Shown: positions 49,974-63,476, counted from the stretch's first letter. The stretch is 64,000 nt of DNA from Citrobacter sp. wls619 (GCF_005281345.1 NZ_SZXJ01000005.1:51589-115588); one strand, 5' to 3'. Numbers and translations are program-made. The notes: generated by a model not told the origin, from the letters alone.

Positions 49974-50663
49974 ATGGAACTGCTTTTATTGAGTAACTCG
50001 ACGCTGCCGGGCAAAGGCTGGATGGAACATGCGCTGCCGCTAATTGCTGAGCAGCTGAATGGTCGCCGTACGGCGGTGTTTATTCCGTTCGCTGGCGTGA
50101 CGCAAACCTGGGATGAGTACACGGCGAAAACGGCAGCCATCTTTGCGCCAATGGGCGTCAACGTTACGGGTATTCATACCGTTGTCGATCCGATTGCCGC
50201 TATTGAAAATGCAGAGCTGGTGATTGTCGGCGGGGGTAATACCTTCCAGTTACTGAAAGAAAGCCGCGAACGCGGACTGCTGGCGCCGATTGTGGATGTC
50301 GTCAAACGTGGTGCGCTGTACATCGGCTGGAGCGCAGGTTCCAACCTCGCCTGCCAGACCATTCGCACTACCAACGATATGCCGATTGTCGATCCAAAAG
50401 GTTTTGATGCGCTGGGTCTGTTTCCGCTGCAGATTAACCCACACTTCACCAACGCGCTGCCGGAAGGCCATAAAGGCGAAACGCGTGAACAGCGTATTCG
50501 CGAGCTGCTGGTGGTAGCACCAGAGCTGACGGTGATTGGCCTGCCGGAAGGTAACTGGATCAAGGTGAGTAACGGTCAGTCCGTGCTCGGCGGCCCGAAC
50601 ACCACGTACATCTTTAAAGCGGGTGAAGAGGCGGTTGCCGTTGAGGCCGGTCACTGCTTTTAG
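49974..50663 (+). CDS. pepE: Dipeptidase E (alpha-aspartyl dipeptidase)
   Basis: A 229-residue cytosolic serine peptidase of family S51 that cleaves Asp-X dipeptides. The nucleophile is Ser120 in IGWSAGSN; the glycine-rich [12 protein letters not shown] and the [17 protein letters not shown] block agree with E. coli/Salmonella PepE. The second of two adjacent ATG codons gives the family length and has GGAG upstream. Confidence 0.96.
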   Translation: MELLLLSNSTLPGKGWMEHALPLIAEQLNGRRTAVFIPFAGVTQTWDEYTAKTAAIFAPMGVNVTGIHTVVDPIAAIENAELVIVGGGNTFQLLKESRERGLLAPIVDVVKRGALYIGWSAGSNLACQTIRTTNDMPIVDPKGFDALGLFPLQINPHFTNALPEGHKGETREQRIRELLVVAPELTVIGLPEGNWIKVSNGQSVLGGPNTTYIFKAGEEAVAVEAGHCF

Positions 50664-50678
50664 TTGATGGGTTGTCTG

Positions 50679-50744
50679 ATGCCGGATGCGGCTTCGTCTT
50701 ATCCGGGCTACCACTGTAGGCCGGATAAGCGCAGCGCCACCGGG
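50679..50744. repeat. REP/BIME between pepE and yjbB
   Basis: Inverted REP pair GCCGGATGCGGC...CTTATCCGGGCTACC and GTAGGCCGGATAAGCGCAGCGCCACCGGGC, between two convergent genes. Confidence 0.88.
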
Positions 50745-50764
50745 CAACATTTCACCTGTCCTCG

Positions 50765-52393
50765 TTAGTACTCACGCTCGTCATCTTCATCCGGCTGTTC
50801 CAGCACACTGTAAGCCACGGAGCAAAACAGTGAATTCAGACGCTGCATATCGCCCAGCAATGCCAGATGCAGGGAGCTGGTCTCAATGCTCTGCACGTTC
50901 TGCTGATGCAGGCGGTCGACGTGCGCATGCGAATAACGACGATTGAGAATACGGAAACGGTGCTTGCTGCGGCGCAGACGGCGGGCGCTGGTCACATCAC
51001 CAGAGAAGAACACCGACATCGCCAGTTGCAGGTTACTGAGCAGCAGATCGTAGAGCGCATCCAGCTCTTTCAGCCCTTCGACAGAGAATGCCCGCCGCGC
51101 CGCCAACGACTTATCGGCTATCTCGCTGCCCATACGTTCAACGATATCGGAAGCCTGCTCGAGGTTGAGCGACATTTCGATAATCTCCGCCCAGCGACGC
51201 GACTCTTCTTCCGCCAGTTCATCCTTTGGCATCCGCGCCAGATAGAGCTTAATTGCCGTGTACAGCACGTTAATGTCGTCCGCCATCCTGCGCAGCTCTT
51301 TCTCTTCGCGCGGTTCGCCATGCATCACCTTTTTTAGCCCATCCATCATCTGCTCCATCGCATCGCCAATACGCAGAGCTTCGCGGGCAGCATTCGCCAG
51401 AGCGAGCGTAGGCGTGTCCAGCGCGCTGACATCCAGATGCTTGGGCTTCAGATGCGCGTCCAGTTCCGGCTCATCGCGGATGATACGCTTACAAAAACGC
51501 GCCATCGGTTCGGCAAACGGTACCATCGCCACGCAGCGCACCAGGTTGTAGAACACGTGGAAGTAGATAACCAGTTCGGATTTCGGCAGCGGTAGCTCAT
51601 CCATCAAATTCGCCAACGGATGAACAAATGGCAGGATAATCAGGCTGCCCACCAGCTTAAACAGCAGGCTGCCGAGCGCCACGCGACGGGCAGCGGCATT
51701 CGCAGCGCTGTTGTTGAGCATCGCCAACAGGCCAGAGCCGAGGTTGGCACCAATCACCAGGCACAGCGCCACCGGGAACGAGATAATGCCCGCTGCGGTC
51801 AGCGTTGCCGTCAGCAGCACCGCTGCCAGACTGGAGTAACTGATAATCGCGAACATGGCGCCGATCAGCGCATCGAGCATGATATCGCCGGTTAGCGAGG
51901 CGAAAATCACCTGTACACCATTGGCCTGAGTGATCGGCGTTACCGCCTGCACAATCAGCTCCAGCGCCAGCAAAATCAACCCCAGACCAATACCTACCCG
52001 GCCCAGCTGTCCGGCACGAGACTGCTTGCGCCCAAGAAAGAAAATGACGCCGATAAAAATCAGCAAGGGCGACAGCCAGGAGAGATCGAAGGTCAGGATA
52101 CGCGCCATCAGCGCGGTCCCCACGTCGGCACCCAGCACAATGACTAACGCAGGGGTAAGCGCCACCAGGTCCTGCGCGACGAATGAGGTCACCAGCATAG
52201 TGGTAGCGTTGCTGCTTTGCACCAGAGCAGTCACGCCGATCCCCGCACAAAAGGCGAGCGGCTTCTTTTCAACACTACGGCTGAGCACAGTGCGTAAACG
52301 GGCACCAAAGACGCGCATCACGCCGGTACGCACAATATGCGTACCCCAGACCAGCATAGAAACCGCAGAAAGCAGGTGTAACAGAGTCAGCAC
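50765..52393 (-). CDS. yjbB: Na+/Pi cotransporter-family protein YjbB
   Basis: A 542-residue membrane protein: two NaPi-II (PNaS) repeats in the N-terminal half with the QSSNATTM motif and a second GYSSLAAVLL-type repeat (ISYSSLAAVLLTATL), followed by a cytosolic PhoU-like helical domain from about 330 to 530. In E. coli overexpression of YjbB causes phosphate export. Near-identical to E. coli over its length. Convergent with pepE. Confidence 0.94.
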   Translation of the reverse strand: MLTLLHLLSAVSMLVWGTHIVRTGVMRVFGARLRTVLSRSVEKKPLAFCAGIGVTALVQSSNATTMLVTSFVAQDLVALTPALVIVLGADVGTALMARILTFDLSWLSPLLIFIGVIFFLGRKQSRAGQLGRVGIGLGLILLALELIVQAVTPITQANGVQVIFASLTGDIMLDALIGAMFAIISYSSLAAVLLTATLTAAGIISFPVALCLVIGANLGSGLLAMLNNSAANAAARRVALGSLLFKLVGSLIILPFVHPLANLMDELPLPKSELVIYFHVFYNLVRCVAMVPFAEPMARFCKRIIRDEPELDAHLKPKHLDVSALDTPTLALANAAREALRIGDAMEQMMDGLKKVMHGEPREEKELRRMADDINVLYTAIKLYLARMPKDELAEEESRRWAEIIEMSLNLEQASDIVERMGSEIADKSLAARRAFSVEGLKELDALYDLLLSNLQLAMSVFFSGDVTSARRLRRSKHRFRILNRRYSHAHVDRLHQQNVQSIETSSLHLALLGDMQRLNSLFCSVAYSVLEQPDEDDEREY

Positions 52394-52447
52394 GGAATCA
52401 GGTTCTCCTTATCGTTATATGTTCCTGAGGTTCATCGCCATGACATA

Positions 52448-52498
52448 CCGCCTGATGGCGCTACGCTTATCAGGCCGACAAAAATGTGCCATCCGGCA
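52448..52498. repeat. REP element upstream of yjbB
   Basis: A REP unit GCCTGATGGCGCTACGCTTATCAGGC is followed by a partial second unit (GTGCCATCCGGCA). It lies between metH and yjbB. Confidence 0.8.
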
Positions 52499-52550
52499 AG
52501 CAGTAACGATGAACGTTCTTTCAGTATAAGGGTTTAAACGTAAGAAAGAG

Positions 52551-52575
52551 ACAGGGCACTCATTGAGCGCCCTGT
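52551..52575 (-). terminator. metH terminator
   Basis: Stem ACAGGGC / GCCCTGT with inner CTC/GAG pairing. On the minus strand it follows the metH stop by 31 bases and leads into a pyrimidine-rich CTCTTTCTT tract. Confidence 0.65.
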
Positions 52576-52606
52576 TTGTTGTAAAGAAAGATGACAGTTT
52601 TGTGAA

Positions 52607-55600
52607 TCAGTCAGCGTCGTAGCCGAGGTTTGGCGCTAACCAGCGCTCCACTTCCGCCACGCTCATCCCTTTACGGAAGGCATAATCTTCAACCTGATCG
52701 CGCTGGATTTGCGCCACGGCGTAGTACTTGCTGTCCGGATGGCTGAAATACCAGCCGGAGACCGACGCGCCTGGCCACATGGCGAAAGATTCGGTGAGCT
52801 TCATCCCGGTGTGCGCTTCCACATCCAGCAGTTCCCAGATGGTGGCCTTTTCGGTGTGTTCCGGGCACGCCGGATAGCCTGGTGCCGGGCGAATCCCCTG
52901 GTAGTTTTCGCGGATCAGCTCCTCGTTACTGAGGTTCTCATTCGCCGCATAGCCCCAGTAGACTTTACGTACGCGCTCATGCAGATATTCCGCGAACGCT
53001 TCCGCCAGACGGTCGGCGATCGCTTTCACCATGATCTTGTTGTAGTCGTCGTGCTGGGCTTCGAAGGCATCCGCCAGCGCATCTTCTTCCAGACCACCGG
53101 TCACCGCGAAAGCACCGATGTAATCCGCTTTGCCGCTCAATTTCGGCGCGACAAAGTCAGACAGGCAGTAGTTGGCGAAACCGACTTTTTCCGTCTGCTG
53201 GCGCAGATGATGACTCACGTTGATGACGTGCGTACGCGTCTCGTCACGGTAAATCTCGATGTCGTCACCCACGCGGTTGGCCGGGAATAAACCCACCACG
53301 CCGCGCGGATTCAGGGTCTTCTCAGCGCTGAGTGTATCCAGCATGTCGTTGGCGTCTTTGAACAGGCGCTTCGCCTCTTCTCCTACCACCTCATCTTCAA
53401 GAATGCGCGGATATTTCCCGGCCAGCGACCAGGTCATAAAGAACGGCGTCCAGTCGATGTAGTTGCGCAGAGTTTCGATGCTGGCTTCCACTTCCTGTAC
53501 GCCCAGGCGATGGGCCACCGGCGGGGTATAACTTTCCCAGTCAAACGCCAGATCGTTTTCACGCGCCGCGGCCAGCGTTACCGGTGGGGTGCGCGGTTTT
53601 TTACGCGCATGCTGGATACGTACGGTTTCGTACTCTTTACGCGTACGGGCAACGAAGTCGTCACGCTGAGTATCGGAAAGCAACGCGGCAACGACGCCAA
53701 CGGTACGCGAGGCGTTCTGCACGTACACCGTCGGGCCGCTGTAGTTCTGCTCGATTTTCACCGCTGTATGCGCTTTGGATGTGGTCGCTCCGCCAATCAA
53801 CAGCGGAATGGTAAAGCCCTGACGCTCCATCTCTTTCGCCACGTTAACCATTTCATCCAGCGACGGGGTGATCAGCCCGGAAAGGCCAATCAGATCCGCA
53901 TTCACTTCGCGTGCGGTGCGCAGGATTTTCTCCGCCGGCACCATCACACCCAGATCGACGATTTCGTAGTTGTTACATTGCAGCACCACGCCGACAATGT
54001 TTTTACCGATATCGTGCACGTCGCCCTTCACGGTCGCGATGACCATCTTGCCGTTGCTGGAGCCTTTCTCTTTGCTGGCTTCAATGTACGGCTCAAGGTA
54101 GGCCACTGCCTGCTTCATTACGCGGGCGGATTTCACTACCTGCGGCAGGAACATTTTTCCCTCGCCGAACAGGTCGCCGACCACATTCATACCGTCCATC
54201 AGCGGTCCTTCGATAACTTCGATCGGGCGGGCAGCCTGCTGGCGCGCTTCTTCGGTATCCAGCTCAATAAATTCAGTAATGCCTTTCACCAGCGAGTATT
54301 CGAGGCGTTTTTTCACGTCCCAGCTACGCCATTCCGCCAGTTGGGTGTTTGCGGTGTCGTCAGTTTTACTGCCGCGGTACTTTTCGGCCAGCTCCAGCAG
54401 ACGTTCAGTACCATCGTCGCGACGGTTGAGGATCACATCTTCAACCGCATCGCGCAGTTCTGCAGGCAGGTCGTCGTAAATTGCCAGCTGTCCGGCGTTG
54501 ACGATCCCCATATCCATACCGTTACGGATGGCGTAGTAGAGGAATACCGCGTGGATAGCTTCACGCACCGGGTCGTTACCACGGAACGAGAACGACACGT
54601 TGGAGACGCCGCCAGAGATCAGTGCATGCGGCAGTTCACGTTTAATATCTTCGCACGCGCCGATAAAGTCCTGAGCATAGTTGTTGTGCTCGTCGATACC
54701 CGTTGCAACCGCAAAGATGTTCGGGTCGAAGATGATGTCTTCCGGCGGGAAGCCCACCTCTTCGGTAAGAATTTTGTACGCCCGACGGCAGATTTCGATT
54801 TTACGTGCGCGGGTGTCGGCCTGCCCTTGCTCGTCAAAGGCCATCACCACCACCGCAGCACCGTAACGACGCAGCAGCTTCGCGTGATGGATAAAGGTCT
54901 CAACCCCCTCTTTCATCGAGATGGAGTTAACGATGCCTTTACCCTGAATGCACTTCAGGCCTTTCTCGATGACGTCCCACTTCGAGGAGTCGATCATAAT
55001 CGGTACACGGGCGATATCCGGCTCCCCGGCGATCAGGTTGAGGAAACGCACCATCGCCGCTTCGGCGTCGAGCATCCCCTCATCCATGTTGATATCGATG
55101 ATCTGTGCGCCGCTTTCCACCTGCTGGCGGGCCACGTCCAGCGCTTCGCTGTATTTCTCTTCTTTAATCAGGCGCTTAAATTTGGCAGAACCGGTGACGT
55201 TAGTCCGTTCACCGACGTTGACGAATAAACTGTCGTCGCCAATGTTCAGCGGCTCAAGGCCGGACAGACGACAGGCTACCGGGATTTCAGGCAGCTGGCG
55301 CGGCGGCAAGCCATCCACCGCGCGGCTCATGGCGGCAATATGTTCTGGCGTGGTGCCGCAGCAACCGCCGACGATATTCAGGAAACCGGCCTCAGCCCAC
55401 TCGCGAATCTGCGCCGCCATGGTATCGGCGTCGAGATCGTACTCACCAAAGGCGTTTGGCAGCCCGGCATTCGGGTGTGCGGTAACGTAGCATTCGGCAA
55501 TGCGCGACAACTCCTGCACATACTGGCGCAGCTCGTCCGGACCTAAGGCGCAGTTCAGACCAAAGGTCAGCGCATCGGCGTGGCGCAGCGAATTATAAAA

Positions 55601-56290
55601 CGCTTCGGTGGTCTGGCCGGAGAGCGTACGTCCGGAGGCATCGGTTATCGTGCCGGAGAGCATGATCGGCAGCTCAACGCCCAGCGCTTCAAATTCGGTT
55701 TTCACCGCAAAAATCGCCGCCTTGGCGTTGAGGGTATCGAAAACAGTTTCAATCAGAATCAGGTCACTGCCGCCTTCCACCAGCGCTTTGGTGGATTCAC
55801 GGTAGGCGGCCACCAGCTGATCAAAGGTAATGTTGCGATAAGCCGGGTCGTTAACATCAGGCGAGATAGACGCCGTACGGTTAGTTGGGCCGAGCACGCC
55901 CGCAACATAGCGCGGTTTTTCTGGTGTACGCGCTGTCCATTCGTCAGCCGCCGCACGCGCCAGTTTAGCTGCCGTAAAGTTGATTTCCGCCGACAGGGAT
56001 TCCATCTGGTAATCCGCCATGGCGATAGTCGTGGAGTTAAAGGTGTTGGTTTCGATGATATCCGCGCCGGCTTCAAAGTAGGCGTTATGAATCGCGGTGA
56101 TCACCTCCGGTTTGCTAAGCACCAACAGGTCGTTGTTGCCTTTCAGATCGCACGGCCAGTCGGCAAAGCGTTCGCCGCGGAAATCCTCTTCGCTCAGACG
56201 GTAACCCTGGATCATGGTGCCCATACCGCCGTCCAATACCAGAATACGTTCTTTTAACTGCTGACGTAATTGTTCAACTTTGCTGCTCAC
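52607..56290 (-). CDS. metH: Cobalamin-dependent methionine synthase
   Basis: A 1227-residue modular enzyme that methylates homocysteine using methyltetrahydrofolate and B12. Modules in order: homocysteine/zinc domain (1-350, Cys-Cys pair in [11 protein letters not shown]), folate domain (about 355-650, [13 protein letters not shown]), cobalamin domain (650-900, GDVHDIGKN with the cobalt-binding His) and the AdoMet reactivation domain (to the end, [12 protein letters not shown]). The GTG at 56290 is chosen because GGGAG lies 6 bases before it and it gives the E. coli length; a TTG five codons earlier is less likely. Divergent from iclR. Confidence 0.97.
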   Translation of the reverse strand: MSSKVEQLRQQLKERILVLDGGMGTMIQGYRLSEEDFRGERFADWPCDLKGNNDLLVLSKPEVITAIHNAYFEAGADIIETNTFNSTTIAMADYQMESLSAEINFTAAKLARAAADEWTARTPEKPRYVAGVLGPTNRTASISPDVNDPAYRNITFDQLVAAYRESTKALVEGGSDLILIETVFDTLNAKAAIFAVKTEFEALGVELPIMLSGTITDASGRTLSGQTTEAFYNSLRHADALTFGLNCALGPDELRQYVQELSRIAECYVTAHPNAGLPNAFGEYDLDADTMAAQIREWAEAGFLNIVGGCCGTTPEHIAAMSRAVDGLPPRQLPEIPVACRLSGLEPLNIGDDSLFVNVGERTNVTGSAKFKRLIKEEKYSEALDVARQQVESGAQIIDINMDEGMLDAEAAMVRFLNLIAGEPDIARVPIMIDSSKWDVIEKGLKCIQGKGIVNSISMKEGVETFIHHAKLLRRYGAAVVVMAFDEQGQADTRARKIEICRRAYKILTEEVGFPPEDIIFDPNIFAVATGIDEHNNYAQDFIGACEDIKRELPHALISGGVSNVSFSFRGNDPVREAIHAVFLYYAIRNGMDMGIVNAGQLAIYDDLPAELRDAVEDVILNRRDDGTERLLELAEKYRGSKTDDTANTQLAEWRSWDVKKRLEYSLVKGITEFIELDTEEARQQAARPIEVIEGPLMDGMNVVGDLFGEGKMFLPQVVKSARVMKQAVAYLEPYIEASKEKGSSNGKMVIATVKGDVHDIGKNIVGVVLQCNNYEIVDLGVMVPAEKILRTAREVNADLIGLSGLITPSLDEMVNVAKEMERQGFTIPLLIGGATTSKAHTAVKIEQNYSGPTVYVQNASRTVGVVAALLSDTQRDDFVARTRKEYETVRIQHARKKPRTPPVTLAAARENDLAFDWESYTPPVAHRLGVQEVEASIETLRNYIDWTPFFMTWSLAGKYPRILEDEVVGEEAKRLFKDANDMLDTLSAEKTLNPRGVVGLFPANRVGDDIEIYRDETRTHVINVSHHLRQQTEKVGFANYCLSDFVAPKLSGKADYIGAFAVTGGLEEDALADAFEAQHDDYNKIMVKAIADRLAEAFAEYLHERVRKVYWGYAANENLSNEELIRENYQGIRPAPGYPACPEHTEKATIWELLDVEAHTGMKLTESFAMWPGASVSGWYFSHPDSKYYAVAQIQRDQVEDYAFRKGMSVAEVERWLAPNLGYDAD

Positions 56291-56485
56291 ACTCGCTCCC
56301 GACAACGCTCAACCAGACCGAAAAAAACTCAACAGGTCATACTGGCACAAACCTGAGAGACGGAAAAGCAAACAACGGGCAACATGAGACATGTTCAGCT
56401 TCACTCATCCGATCAGTGCAGGAATTCTTGCATTATAATCGAATAAAACGAAAATGATTTCCACGATACAGAAAAGGAGTCTGCT

Positions 56486-57310
56486 ATGGTTGCCACTGTC
56501 CCCGCGAAACGCGGAAGAAAACCCGCCGCCACTACTACGCCTGCAACCGGGCAGGTTCAGTCTCTGACCCGAGGCCTGAAACTCCTCGAGTGGATTGCGG
56601 AATCTAACGGTAGCGTTGCGCTAACCGAGCTGGCACAGCAGGCTGGCTTGCCTAACTCCACCACTCACCGATTGTTGACGACCATGCAGCAGCAGGGTTT
56701 TGTCCGCCAGGTGGGTGAATTAGGCCACTGGGCCGTCGGCGCACATGCGTTTATTGTTGGCAGCAGCTTTTTGCAAAGCCGCAACCTGCTGGCGATTGTC
56801 CACCCGATTCTACGCAAGCTAATGGAAGACTCTGGTGAGACGGTAAATCTGGCCGTGCTGGATCAGAGCGACCATCAGGCCATTATTATCGACCAGGTGC
56901 AGTGTACCCAGCTGATGCGTATGTCCGCGCCCATCGGTGGCAAGCTGCCGATGCATGCCTCCGGCGCGGGTAAGGCGTTTTTATCCCAACTGAGCGAAGA
57001 ACAGGTTACCGGTCTGCTGCACCGCAAAGGACTACACGCTTATACTCACGCCACGCTGGTTTCCCCCGTCCATCTGAAAGAAGATCTCGCGCAAACACGC
57101 AAACGCGGCTACTCATTTGATGATGAAGAACATGCGCTGGGTTTGCGCTGCGTGGCATCGTGCATCTATGACGAGCACCGCGAGCCGTTCGCCGCCATCT
57201 CTATCTCAGGGCCAATCTCACGGATTACCGACGACCGCGTTACCGAGTTTGGCGCACTGGCTATCAAAGCAGCAAAAGAAGTGACGCTGGCGTACGGCGG
57301 GTTTCGTTAA
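56486..57310 (+). CDS. iclR: Glyoxylate bypass repressor IclR
   Basis: A 274-residue IclR-family repressor of aceBAK. The N-terminal winged helix covers about 20-85 (SVALTELAQQAGLPNSTTHRLL) and the effector domain 100-270 (GETVNLAVLDQSDHQAIIID, MHASGAGKAFLSQL, GLRCVASCIYDEHREPFAAISI). Glyoxylate and pyruvate are known ligands. AAAAGGAGTCTGCT precedes the ATG. The 195-base gap to metH holds both promoters (a TATAAT near 56432). Confidence 0.96.
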   Translation: MVATVPAKRGRKPAATTTPATGQVQSLTRGLKLLEWIAESNGSVALTELAQQAGLPNSTTHRLLTTMQQQGFVRQVGELGHWAVGAHAFIVGSSFLQSRNLLAIVHPILRKLMEDSGETVNLAVLDQSDHQAIIIDQVQCTQLMRMSAPIGGKLPMHASGAGKAFLSQLSEEQVTGLLHRKGLHAYTHATLVSPVHLKEDLAQTRKRGYSFDDEEHALGLRCVASCIYDEHREPFAAISISGPISRITDDRVTEFGALAIKAAKEVTLAYGGFR

Positions 57311-57316
57311 GATGGG

Positions 57317-57352
57317 ATGCCGGGTGGCAGCTACGCCTTACCCGGCCTACAG
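57317..57352. repeat. REP element between iclR and aceK
   Basis: One REP unit, GATGCCGGGTGGCAGCTACGC followed by CTTACCCGGCCTACA, in the short gap between two convergent genes. E. coli carries arpA in this gap; it is absent here. Confidence 0.85.
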
Positions 57353-57356
57353 AGAA

Positions 57357-59105
<1,749 letters not shown>

Positions 59106-59108
59106 TCA

Positions 59109-59179
59109 TGCCGGATGGCGCGTTCGCTTATCCGGCCTACATTCTTTTGTAGGCCCGGTAAGCGCAGCGCCACCGGGCA
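59109..59179. repeat. REP/BIME between aceA and aceK
   Basis: Inverted pair GCCGGATGGCGCG...CTTATCCGGCCTACA and GTAGGCCCGGTAAGCGCAGCGCCACCGGGC. In E. coli the aceA-aceK REP stem-loops go with much lower AceK than AceA levels; the position is the same here. Confidence 0.88.
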
Positions 59180-59183
59180 GTGA

Positions 59184-60488
59184 TCAGAACTGCGATTCTT
59201 CGGTAGAGCCCGTTAATGCGGTCACTGAAGAGGCACCACCCTGAATGATGGTAGTCACTTTATCGAAGTAGCCTGTCCCCACTTCCTGCTGGTGGGAAAC
59301 GAAGGTATACCCGTCTTTGGCTGCAGCAAATTCTGGTTGCTGAACTTTTTCAACGTAGTGGCGCATGCCTTCACCCTGCGCATAGGAATGTGCGAGGTCG
59401 AACATGTTGAACCACATGCTGTGGATGCCCGCCAGGGTAATAAACTGGTATTTATAGCCCATGTCAGACAGCTGCTGCTGGAAGCTGGCGATGGTTTTAT
59501 CGTCCAGATTTTTCTGCCAGTTAAATGACGGCGAGCAGTTATAGGCCAGCAGTTTGCCAGGGTACTTAGCGTGGATCGCATCGGCAAAACGCTTCGCCAG
59601 TTCGAGGTCCGGCGTGGAAGTTTCACACCATACCAGGTCCGCATACGGCGCATACGCCAGACCACGGCTGATCGCCTGCTCAATACCCGCATGCGTACGG
59701 TAGAAGCCTTCACTGGTGCGTTCACCAGTGATGAATTCACTGTCGTACGGATCGCAGTCGGAGGTGATCAAATCTGCCGCATCGGCATCGGTACGGGCAA
59801 TCACCAGTGTCGGTACGCCCATCACGTCAGCCGCCAGGCGAGCGGCTACCAGTTTCTGGATAGCTTCCTGGGTCGGCACCAGCACTTTGCCGCCCATATG
59901 GCCGCATTTTTTGACAGATGCGAGCTGATCTTCGAAGTGAACGGCCGCTGCACCGGCCTCAATCATCGACTTCATCAGTTCGAACGCGTTCAGTACACCG
60001 CCAAAACCCGCTTCAGCATCGGCTACGATCGGCAGGAAGTAATCCACGTAGCGCGGATCGTTCGGCTCAATACCGGTTGACCACTGGATCTGATCCGCAC
60101 GACGGAAAGTGTTGTTGATCCTGTCCACCACTGCCGGGACAGAGTTCGCTGGGTACAGTGACTGGTCCGGGTACATGCTGGACGCCAGGTTGGCATCCGC
60201 CGCGACCTGCCAGCCAGAAAGGTAGACCGCCTCAATACCTGCTTTCGCCTGCTGCAGCGCCTGACCACCGGTCAGCGCACCGAGGCTGTTGATATACCCT
60301 TTCTTCGCTTCGCCGTGCAGTAAACGCCACATTTTCGCTGCACCAAGCTGCGCCAGCGTACATTCCGGGTTGACCGAGCCACGTAATTTCACCACTTCCT
60401 CCGCGCTATATGGACGGGTGATGCCTTCCCAGCGCGGTTGAGTCCATTCTTTCTGTAATTCTTCGATTTGTTGAGTACGGGTTTTCAT
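59184..60488 (-). CDS. aceA: Isocitrate lyase
   Basis: A 434-residue cytosolic enzyme splitting isocitrate to succinate and glyoxylate. The signature KKCGHMGGK with catalytic Cys195 is present, with [10 protein letters not shown], the FEDQ metal site and the NCSPSFNW substrate loop. The start at 60488 ([10 protein letters not shown]) equals E. coli. It follows aceB by 31 bases in the aceBAK operon. Confidence 0.98.
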   Translation of the reverse strand: MKTRTQQIEELQKEWTQPRWEGITRPYSAEEVVKLRGSVNPECTLAQLGAAKMWRLLHGEAKKGYINSLGALTGGQALQQAKAGIEAVYLSGWQVAADANLASSMYPDQSLYPANSVPAVVDRINNTFRRADQIQWSTGIEPNDPRYVDYFLPIVADAEAGFGGVLNAFELMKSMIEAGAAAVHFEDQLASVKKCGHMGGKVLVPTQEAIQKLVAARLAADVMGVPTLVIARTDADAADLITSDCDPYDSEFITGERTSEGFYRTHAGIEQAISRGLAYAPYADLVWCETSTPDLELAKRFADAIHAKYPGKLLAYNCSPSFNWQKNLDDKTIASFQQQLSDMGYKYQFITLAGIHSMWFNMFDLAHSYAQGEGMRHYVEKVQQPEFAAAKDGYTFVSHQQEVGTGYFDKVTTIIQGGASSVTALTGSTEESQF

Positions 60489-60519
60489 GTGCAGATGCTC
60501 CATATTGTTATGTGGTGGA

Positions 60520-62121
60520 TTACGCCAGCAGGCGGTAGCCTGGCAGGGTCAAGAAATCGATCAGTTCATCAGAGGTAGTAATTTGCTCCATCAGGCGCGC
60601 GGCATCATCAAAACGCCCGCTGCTGTAGCGGTGCTCGCCCAGCTCGTCCTGAATCACCAGCATCTCTTCGGCCAGCATCTGACGGAACAGCGGCTTGGTC
60701 ACCGGCTTACCGTTGCTGAGCGTTTTCTGGTGGTGGATCCACTGCCAGATGGAAGTACGGGAGATTTCGGCGGTGGCCGCATCTTCCATCAGACCGTAAA
60801 TCGGTACGCAGCCGTTGCCTGAGATCCACGCTTCGATGTACTGCACCGCGACACGGATGTTGGCGCGCATGCCTTCTTCGGTACGCTCACCTTCACAAGG
60901 CGCCAGCAGTTGTTCTGCGGTAATCGGTGCATCTTCATTGCGGGTCACAAACAGCTGGTTTTTGTTATCGCCCAGTACCTCATCGAAAATCGCCATCGCG
61001 GTATCAGCCAGCCCAGGGTGTGCAACCCAGGTCCCGTCATGACCGTTATTTGCTTCCAGCGATTTATCGGCTTTTACTTTGGCCAGAACCTGGTTGTTAC
61101 GCTCGGCGTCTTTACTGGGAATGAACGCGGCCATGCCGCCCATCGCGAACGCGCCGCGTTTATGACAGGTTTTAATCAGCAGACGCGAATAGGCGCTGAG
61201 GAAAGGCTTATCCATCGTCACCACCTGACGGTCAGGCAGCACGCGGTCTGGGTGATTTTTCAGCGTTTTGATATAGCTAAAAATGTAATCCCAGCGGCCG
61301 CAGTTCAGACCCACAATATGGTCACGCAGGGCATGCAGGATTTCGTCCATCTGGAAGACGGCCGGCAGCGTTTCAATCAGCAGCGTGGCTTTAATGGTAC
61401 CGCGCGGTAGGTTAAAGCGGTCCTCTGCATAACTGAATACTTCGCTCCACCAGGCGGCTTCTTGCCAGGCCTGTGTTTTCGGCAGATAGAAATAGGGGCC
61501 ACTACCTTTTGCCAGCAACGCTTTGTAGTTGTGGAAGAAATAGAGGGCAAAGTCGAACAAGCTGCCAGGGATAGATTCGCCACGCCATGTGACGTGTTTT
61601 TCCGGCAGATGCAGACCGCGCACACGACACACCAGCAGGGCCGGGTCAGGTTTAAGTTGGTAAATTTTACCGGCTTCGTTGGTGTAGCTGATGGTGCCAT
61701 TGACCGCATCGCGCAGGTTGATCTGCCCGTCGATAACTTTGCTCCACTCAGGTGCCAGCGAATCTTCAAAGTCAGCCATAAAAACTTTGACGTTCGCATT
61801 CAGTGCGTTGATCACCATCTTGCGCTCAACGGGCCCGGTGATCTCTACGCGGCGATCCAGTAAATCATCAGGAATTCCGCGAATTTTCCAGTTACCTTCA
61901 CGAATGGAAGCTGTTTCCGAAATAAAATCAGGCAACTTACCGTCATCAATATCCTGCTGCTGCTGGATACGGGCAGCGAGAAGTTTATTGCGCTTTGGCG
62001 TAAATCGTGTCACCAGTTCAGTCAGAAACTCAACCGCCTCTGCAGTCAGAATTTGCTGTTCCTGCTCGCCATGCGGCCTGGTAAAGACCAGCTCATCGGT
62101 TGTTGTTGCCTGTTGATTCAT
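60520..62121 (-). CDS. aceB: Malate synthase A
   Basis: A 533-residue enzyme condensing glyoxylate with acetyl-CoA to malate. The malate synthase signature [16 protein letters not shown] region appears as [17 protein letters not shown], with the catalytic-site segments [14 protein letters not shown] and [15 protein letters not shown]. The start at 62121 ([10 protein letters not shown]) gives the E. coli length. First gene of aceBAK; an IclR-type operator lies upstream. Confidence 0.97.
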   Translation of the reverse strand: MNQQATTTDELVFTRPHGEQEQQILTAEAVEFLTELVTRFTPKRNKLLAARIQQQQDIDDGKLPDFISETASIREGNWKIRGIPDDLLDRRVEITGPVERKMVINALNANVKVFMADFEDSLAPEWSKVIDGQINLRDAVNGTISYTNEAGKIYQLKPDPALLVCRVRGLHLPEKHVTWRGESIPGSLFDFALYFFHNYKALLAKGSGPYFYLPKTQAWQEAAWWSEVFSYAEDRFNLPRGTIKATLLIETLPAVFQMDEILHALRDHIVGLNCGRWDYIFSYIKTLKNHPDRVLPDRQVVTMDKPFLSAYSRLLIKTCHKRGAFAMGGMAAFIPSKDAERNNQVLAKVKADKSLEANNGHDGTWVAHPGLADTAMAIFDEVLGDNKNQLFVTRNEDAPITAEQLLAPCEGERTEEGMRANIRVAVQYIEAWISGNGCVPIYGLMEDAATAEISRTSIWQWIHHQKTLSNGKPVTKPLFRQMLAEEMLVIQDELGEHRYSSGRFDDAARLMEQITTSDELIDFLTLPGYRLLA

Positions 62122-62218
62122 TGCGTAGTTCCTCGTCATTGATCCAAACACATCCCCAATGCGAACGAAGGATCGTTGTGCGGTTTTCGTTCAGCACAAC
62201 TAAGACTACCCATTTAAA

Positions 62219-62245
62219 TTTCAAAATCAAAAACAATTTCCATTT
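62219..62245 (-). promoter_or_regulatory. Probable IclR operator upstream of aceB
   Basis: On the minus strand ATGGAAATTGTTTTTGATTT (ending near 62224) matches the IclR site of E. coli aceB, one half being the consensus TGGAAAT. It lies about 100-120 bases before the aceB start. The rest of the 62122-62322 gap is AT-rich without a gene. Confidence 0.6.
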
Positions 62246-62322
62246 TTGATTTAATTATCAATTAACTTATTGATAACAATAAAAATAAAAATTAATTACA
62301 CTGTGAGGTGCATTTCGGAAAT

Positions 62323-62345
62323 AAAAAAGGCACCCGAAGGTGCCT
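62323..62345 (-). terminator. metA terminator
   Basis: A 7-bp stem AGGCACC / GGTGCCT with a UUCG-type tetraloop on the minus strand (TTCG) is followed by six T, 45 bases after the metA stop. Confidence 0.88.
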
Positions 62346-62389
62346 GATTCAACATGCTGAAACGCTTAAGGATCGTTTACCGCAGAAGA

Positions 62390-63319
62390 TTAATCCAGCG
62401 TTGGATTCATGTGACGCAGATCATATGGCGTGATCTGGTAGACGTAATAGTTGAGCCAGTTGGTAAACAGCAAATTGCCATGGCTACGCCAGGTCGCTCG
62501 CGGTTTGTTTTGCGGATCATTTTTGGGAAAGTAGTTATACGGTACTTCCGGTGTTAAACCCGCTTCTACATCCCGAAAATACTCACTACCCAATGTGTGG
62601 GCATCATATTCCGGATGACCCGTCACGAAGGCAATACGCTTATCTTTGCTGGCAAACAGGTAGGCATCCCCTTCCTCTGTTTCCGCAAAGATCTCAAGAT
62701 CGGTGTAGTCCCTGATCAGTGCAGCAGGGAAATCTGCATAGCGAGAGTGCGGAGCCAGAAACGCATCATCAAAACCACGCGTCAGCAGCGCATGAGGATG
62801 CAGAATATGGTGCTCATAAACGCCAGAGAGTTTGTCTGTGCGGGTTTGCTTTGGAATGCCATAAAGAATATTCAGTGCGGCTTGTACCGCCCAACAGACA
62901 AATAGCGTCGATGTGACGTGATCTTTCGCCCATTCAAGCACCTGCTTAATCTGCGGCCAGTATGCCACATCGTTAAACTCAACCAGGCCCAGTGGCGCAC
63001 CGGTCACGATCAGCCCGTCAAAGTTCTGATCGCAGATATCCTCGAAATTACAGTAGAAGTTATTCAGATGTTCCGTTGGCGTGTTGCGTGACTCGCGGGC
63101 ATCAATGCGTAACAGCTGAACATCCACCTGCAGGGGGGAGTTTGACAGTAAACGCAGGAACTGGTTTTCCGTTTCAATCTTCTTTGGCATCAGGTTGAGG
63201 ATAAGCACCTTCAGTGGACGAATTTCCTGGCCGGAAGCGCGGGATGTCGTCATGACAAAGACGTTTTCCTCACGTAAGAAACTGACGGCGGGTAGCTCGT
63301 CCTGCACGCGAATTGGCAT
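62390..63319 (-). CDS. metA: Homoserine O-succinyltransferase
   Basis: A 309-residue enzyme activating homoserine with succinyl-CoA, first step of methionine synthesis. The catalytic Cys142 ([11 protein letters not shown]) and His235/Glu237 (TGHPEYD) are in place, and Lys47 lies in [11 protein letters not shown]. Full E. coli length. Tandem MetJ boxes sit 20-43 bases upstream, so methionine control through MetJ and S-adenosylmethionine is expected. Confidence 0.97.
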   Translation of the reverse strand: MPIRVQDELPAVSFLREENVFVMTTSRASGQEIRPLKVLILNLMPKKIETENQFLRLLSNSPLQVDVQLLRIDARESRNTPTEHLNNFYCNFEDICDQNFDGLIVTGAPLGLVEFNDVAYWPQIKQVLEWAKDHVTSTLFVCWAVQAALNILYGIPKQTRTDKLSGVYEHHILHPHALLTRGFDDAFLAPHSRYADFPAALIRDYTDLEIFAETEEGDAYLFASKDKRIAFVTGHPEYDAHTLGSEYFRDVEAGLTPEVPYNYFPKNDPQNKPRATWRSHGNLLFTNWLNYYVYQITPYDLRHMNPTLD

Positions 63320-63338
63320 AACCTGATAACCTCACTAC

Positions 63339-63362
63339 ATACGTTTAAACGTTTAGACATCC
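63339..63362 (-). promoter_or_regulatory. Three tandem MetJ boxes upstream of metA
   Basis: Contiguous 8-mers on the minus strand read GGATGTCT, AAACGTTT and AAACGTAT, each close to the AGACGTCT met box. Two or more adjacent boxes are needed for MetJ arrays, which this satisfies. Confidence 0.8.
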
Positions 63363-63476
63363 AGATAGCTGAAGATACCCAGGAATCATATGAATGTCGA
63401 GCTTGCATGTTCAAGTTGAGAAAGTTTCACGGTTCCTTGCTGTAGAATAGTGCAGTTAACATAAAAGGAGAATGCT

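Noticed and set aside
53510..55228. A 572-codon open frame antisense to metH
   Set aside because: It lies entirely within the conserved metH gene on the opposite strand, has no ribosome binding site or recognisable domain, and its composition is that of a mirror frame of a GC-rich coding sequence.
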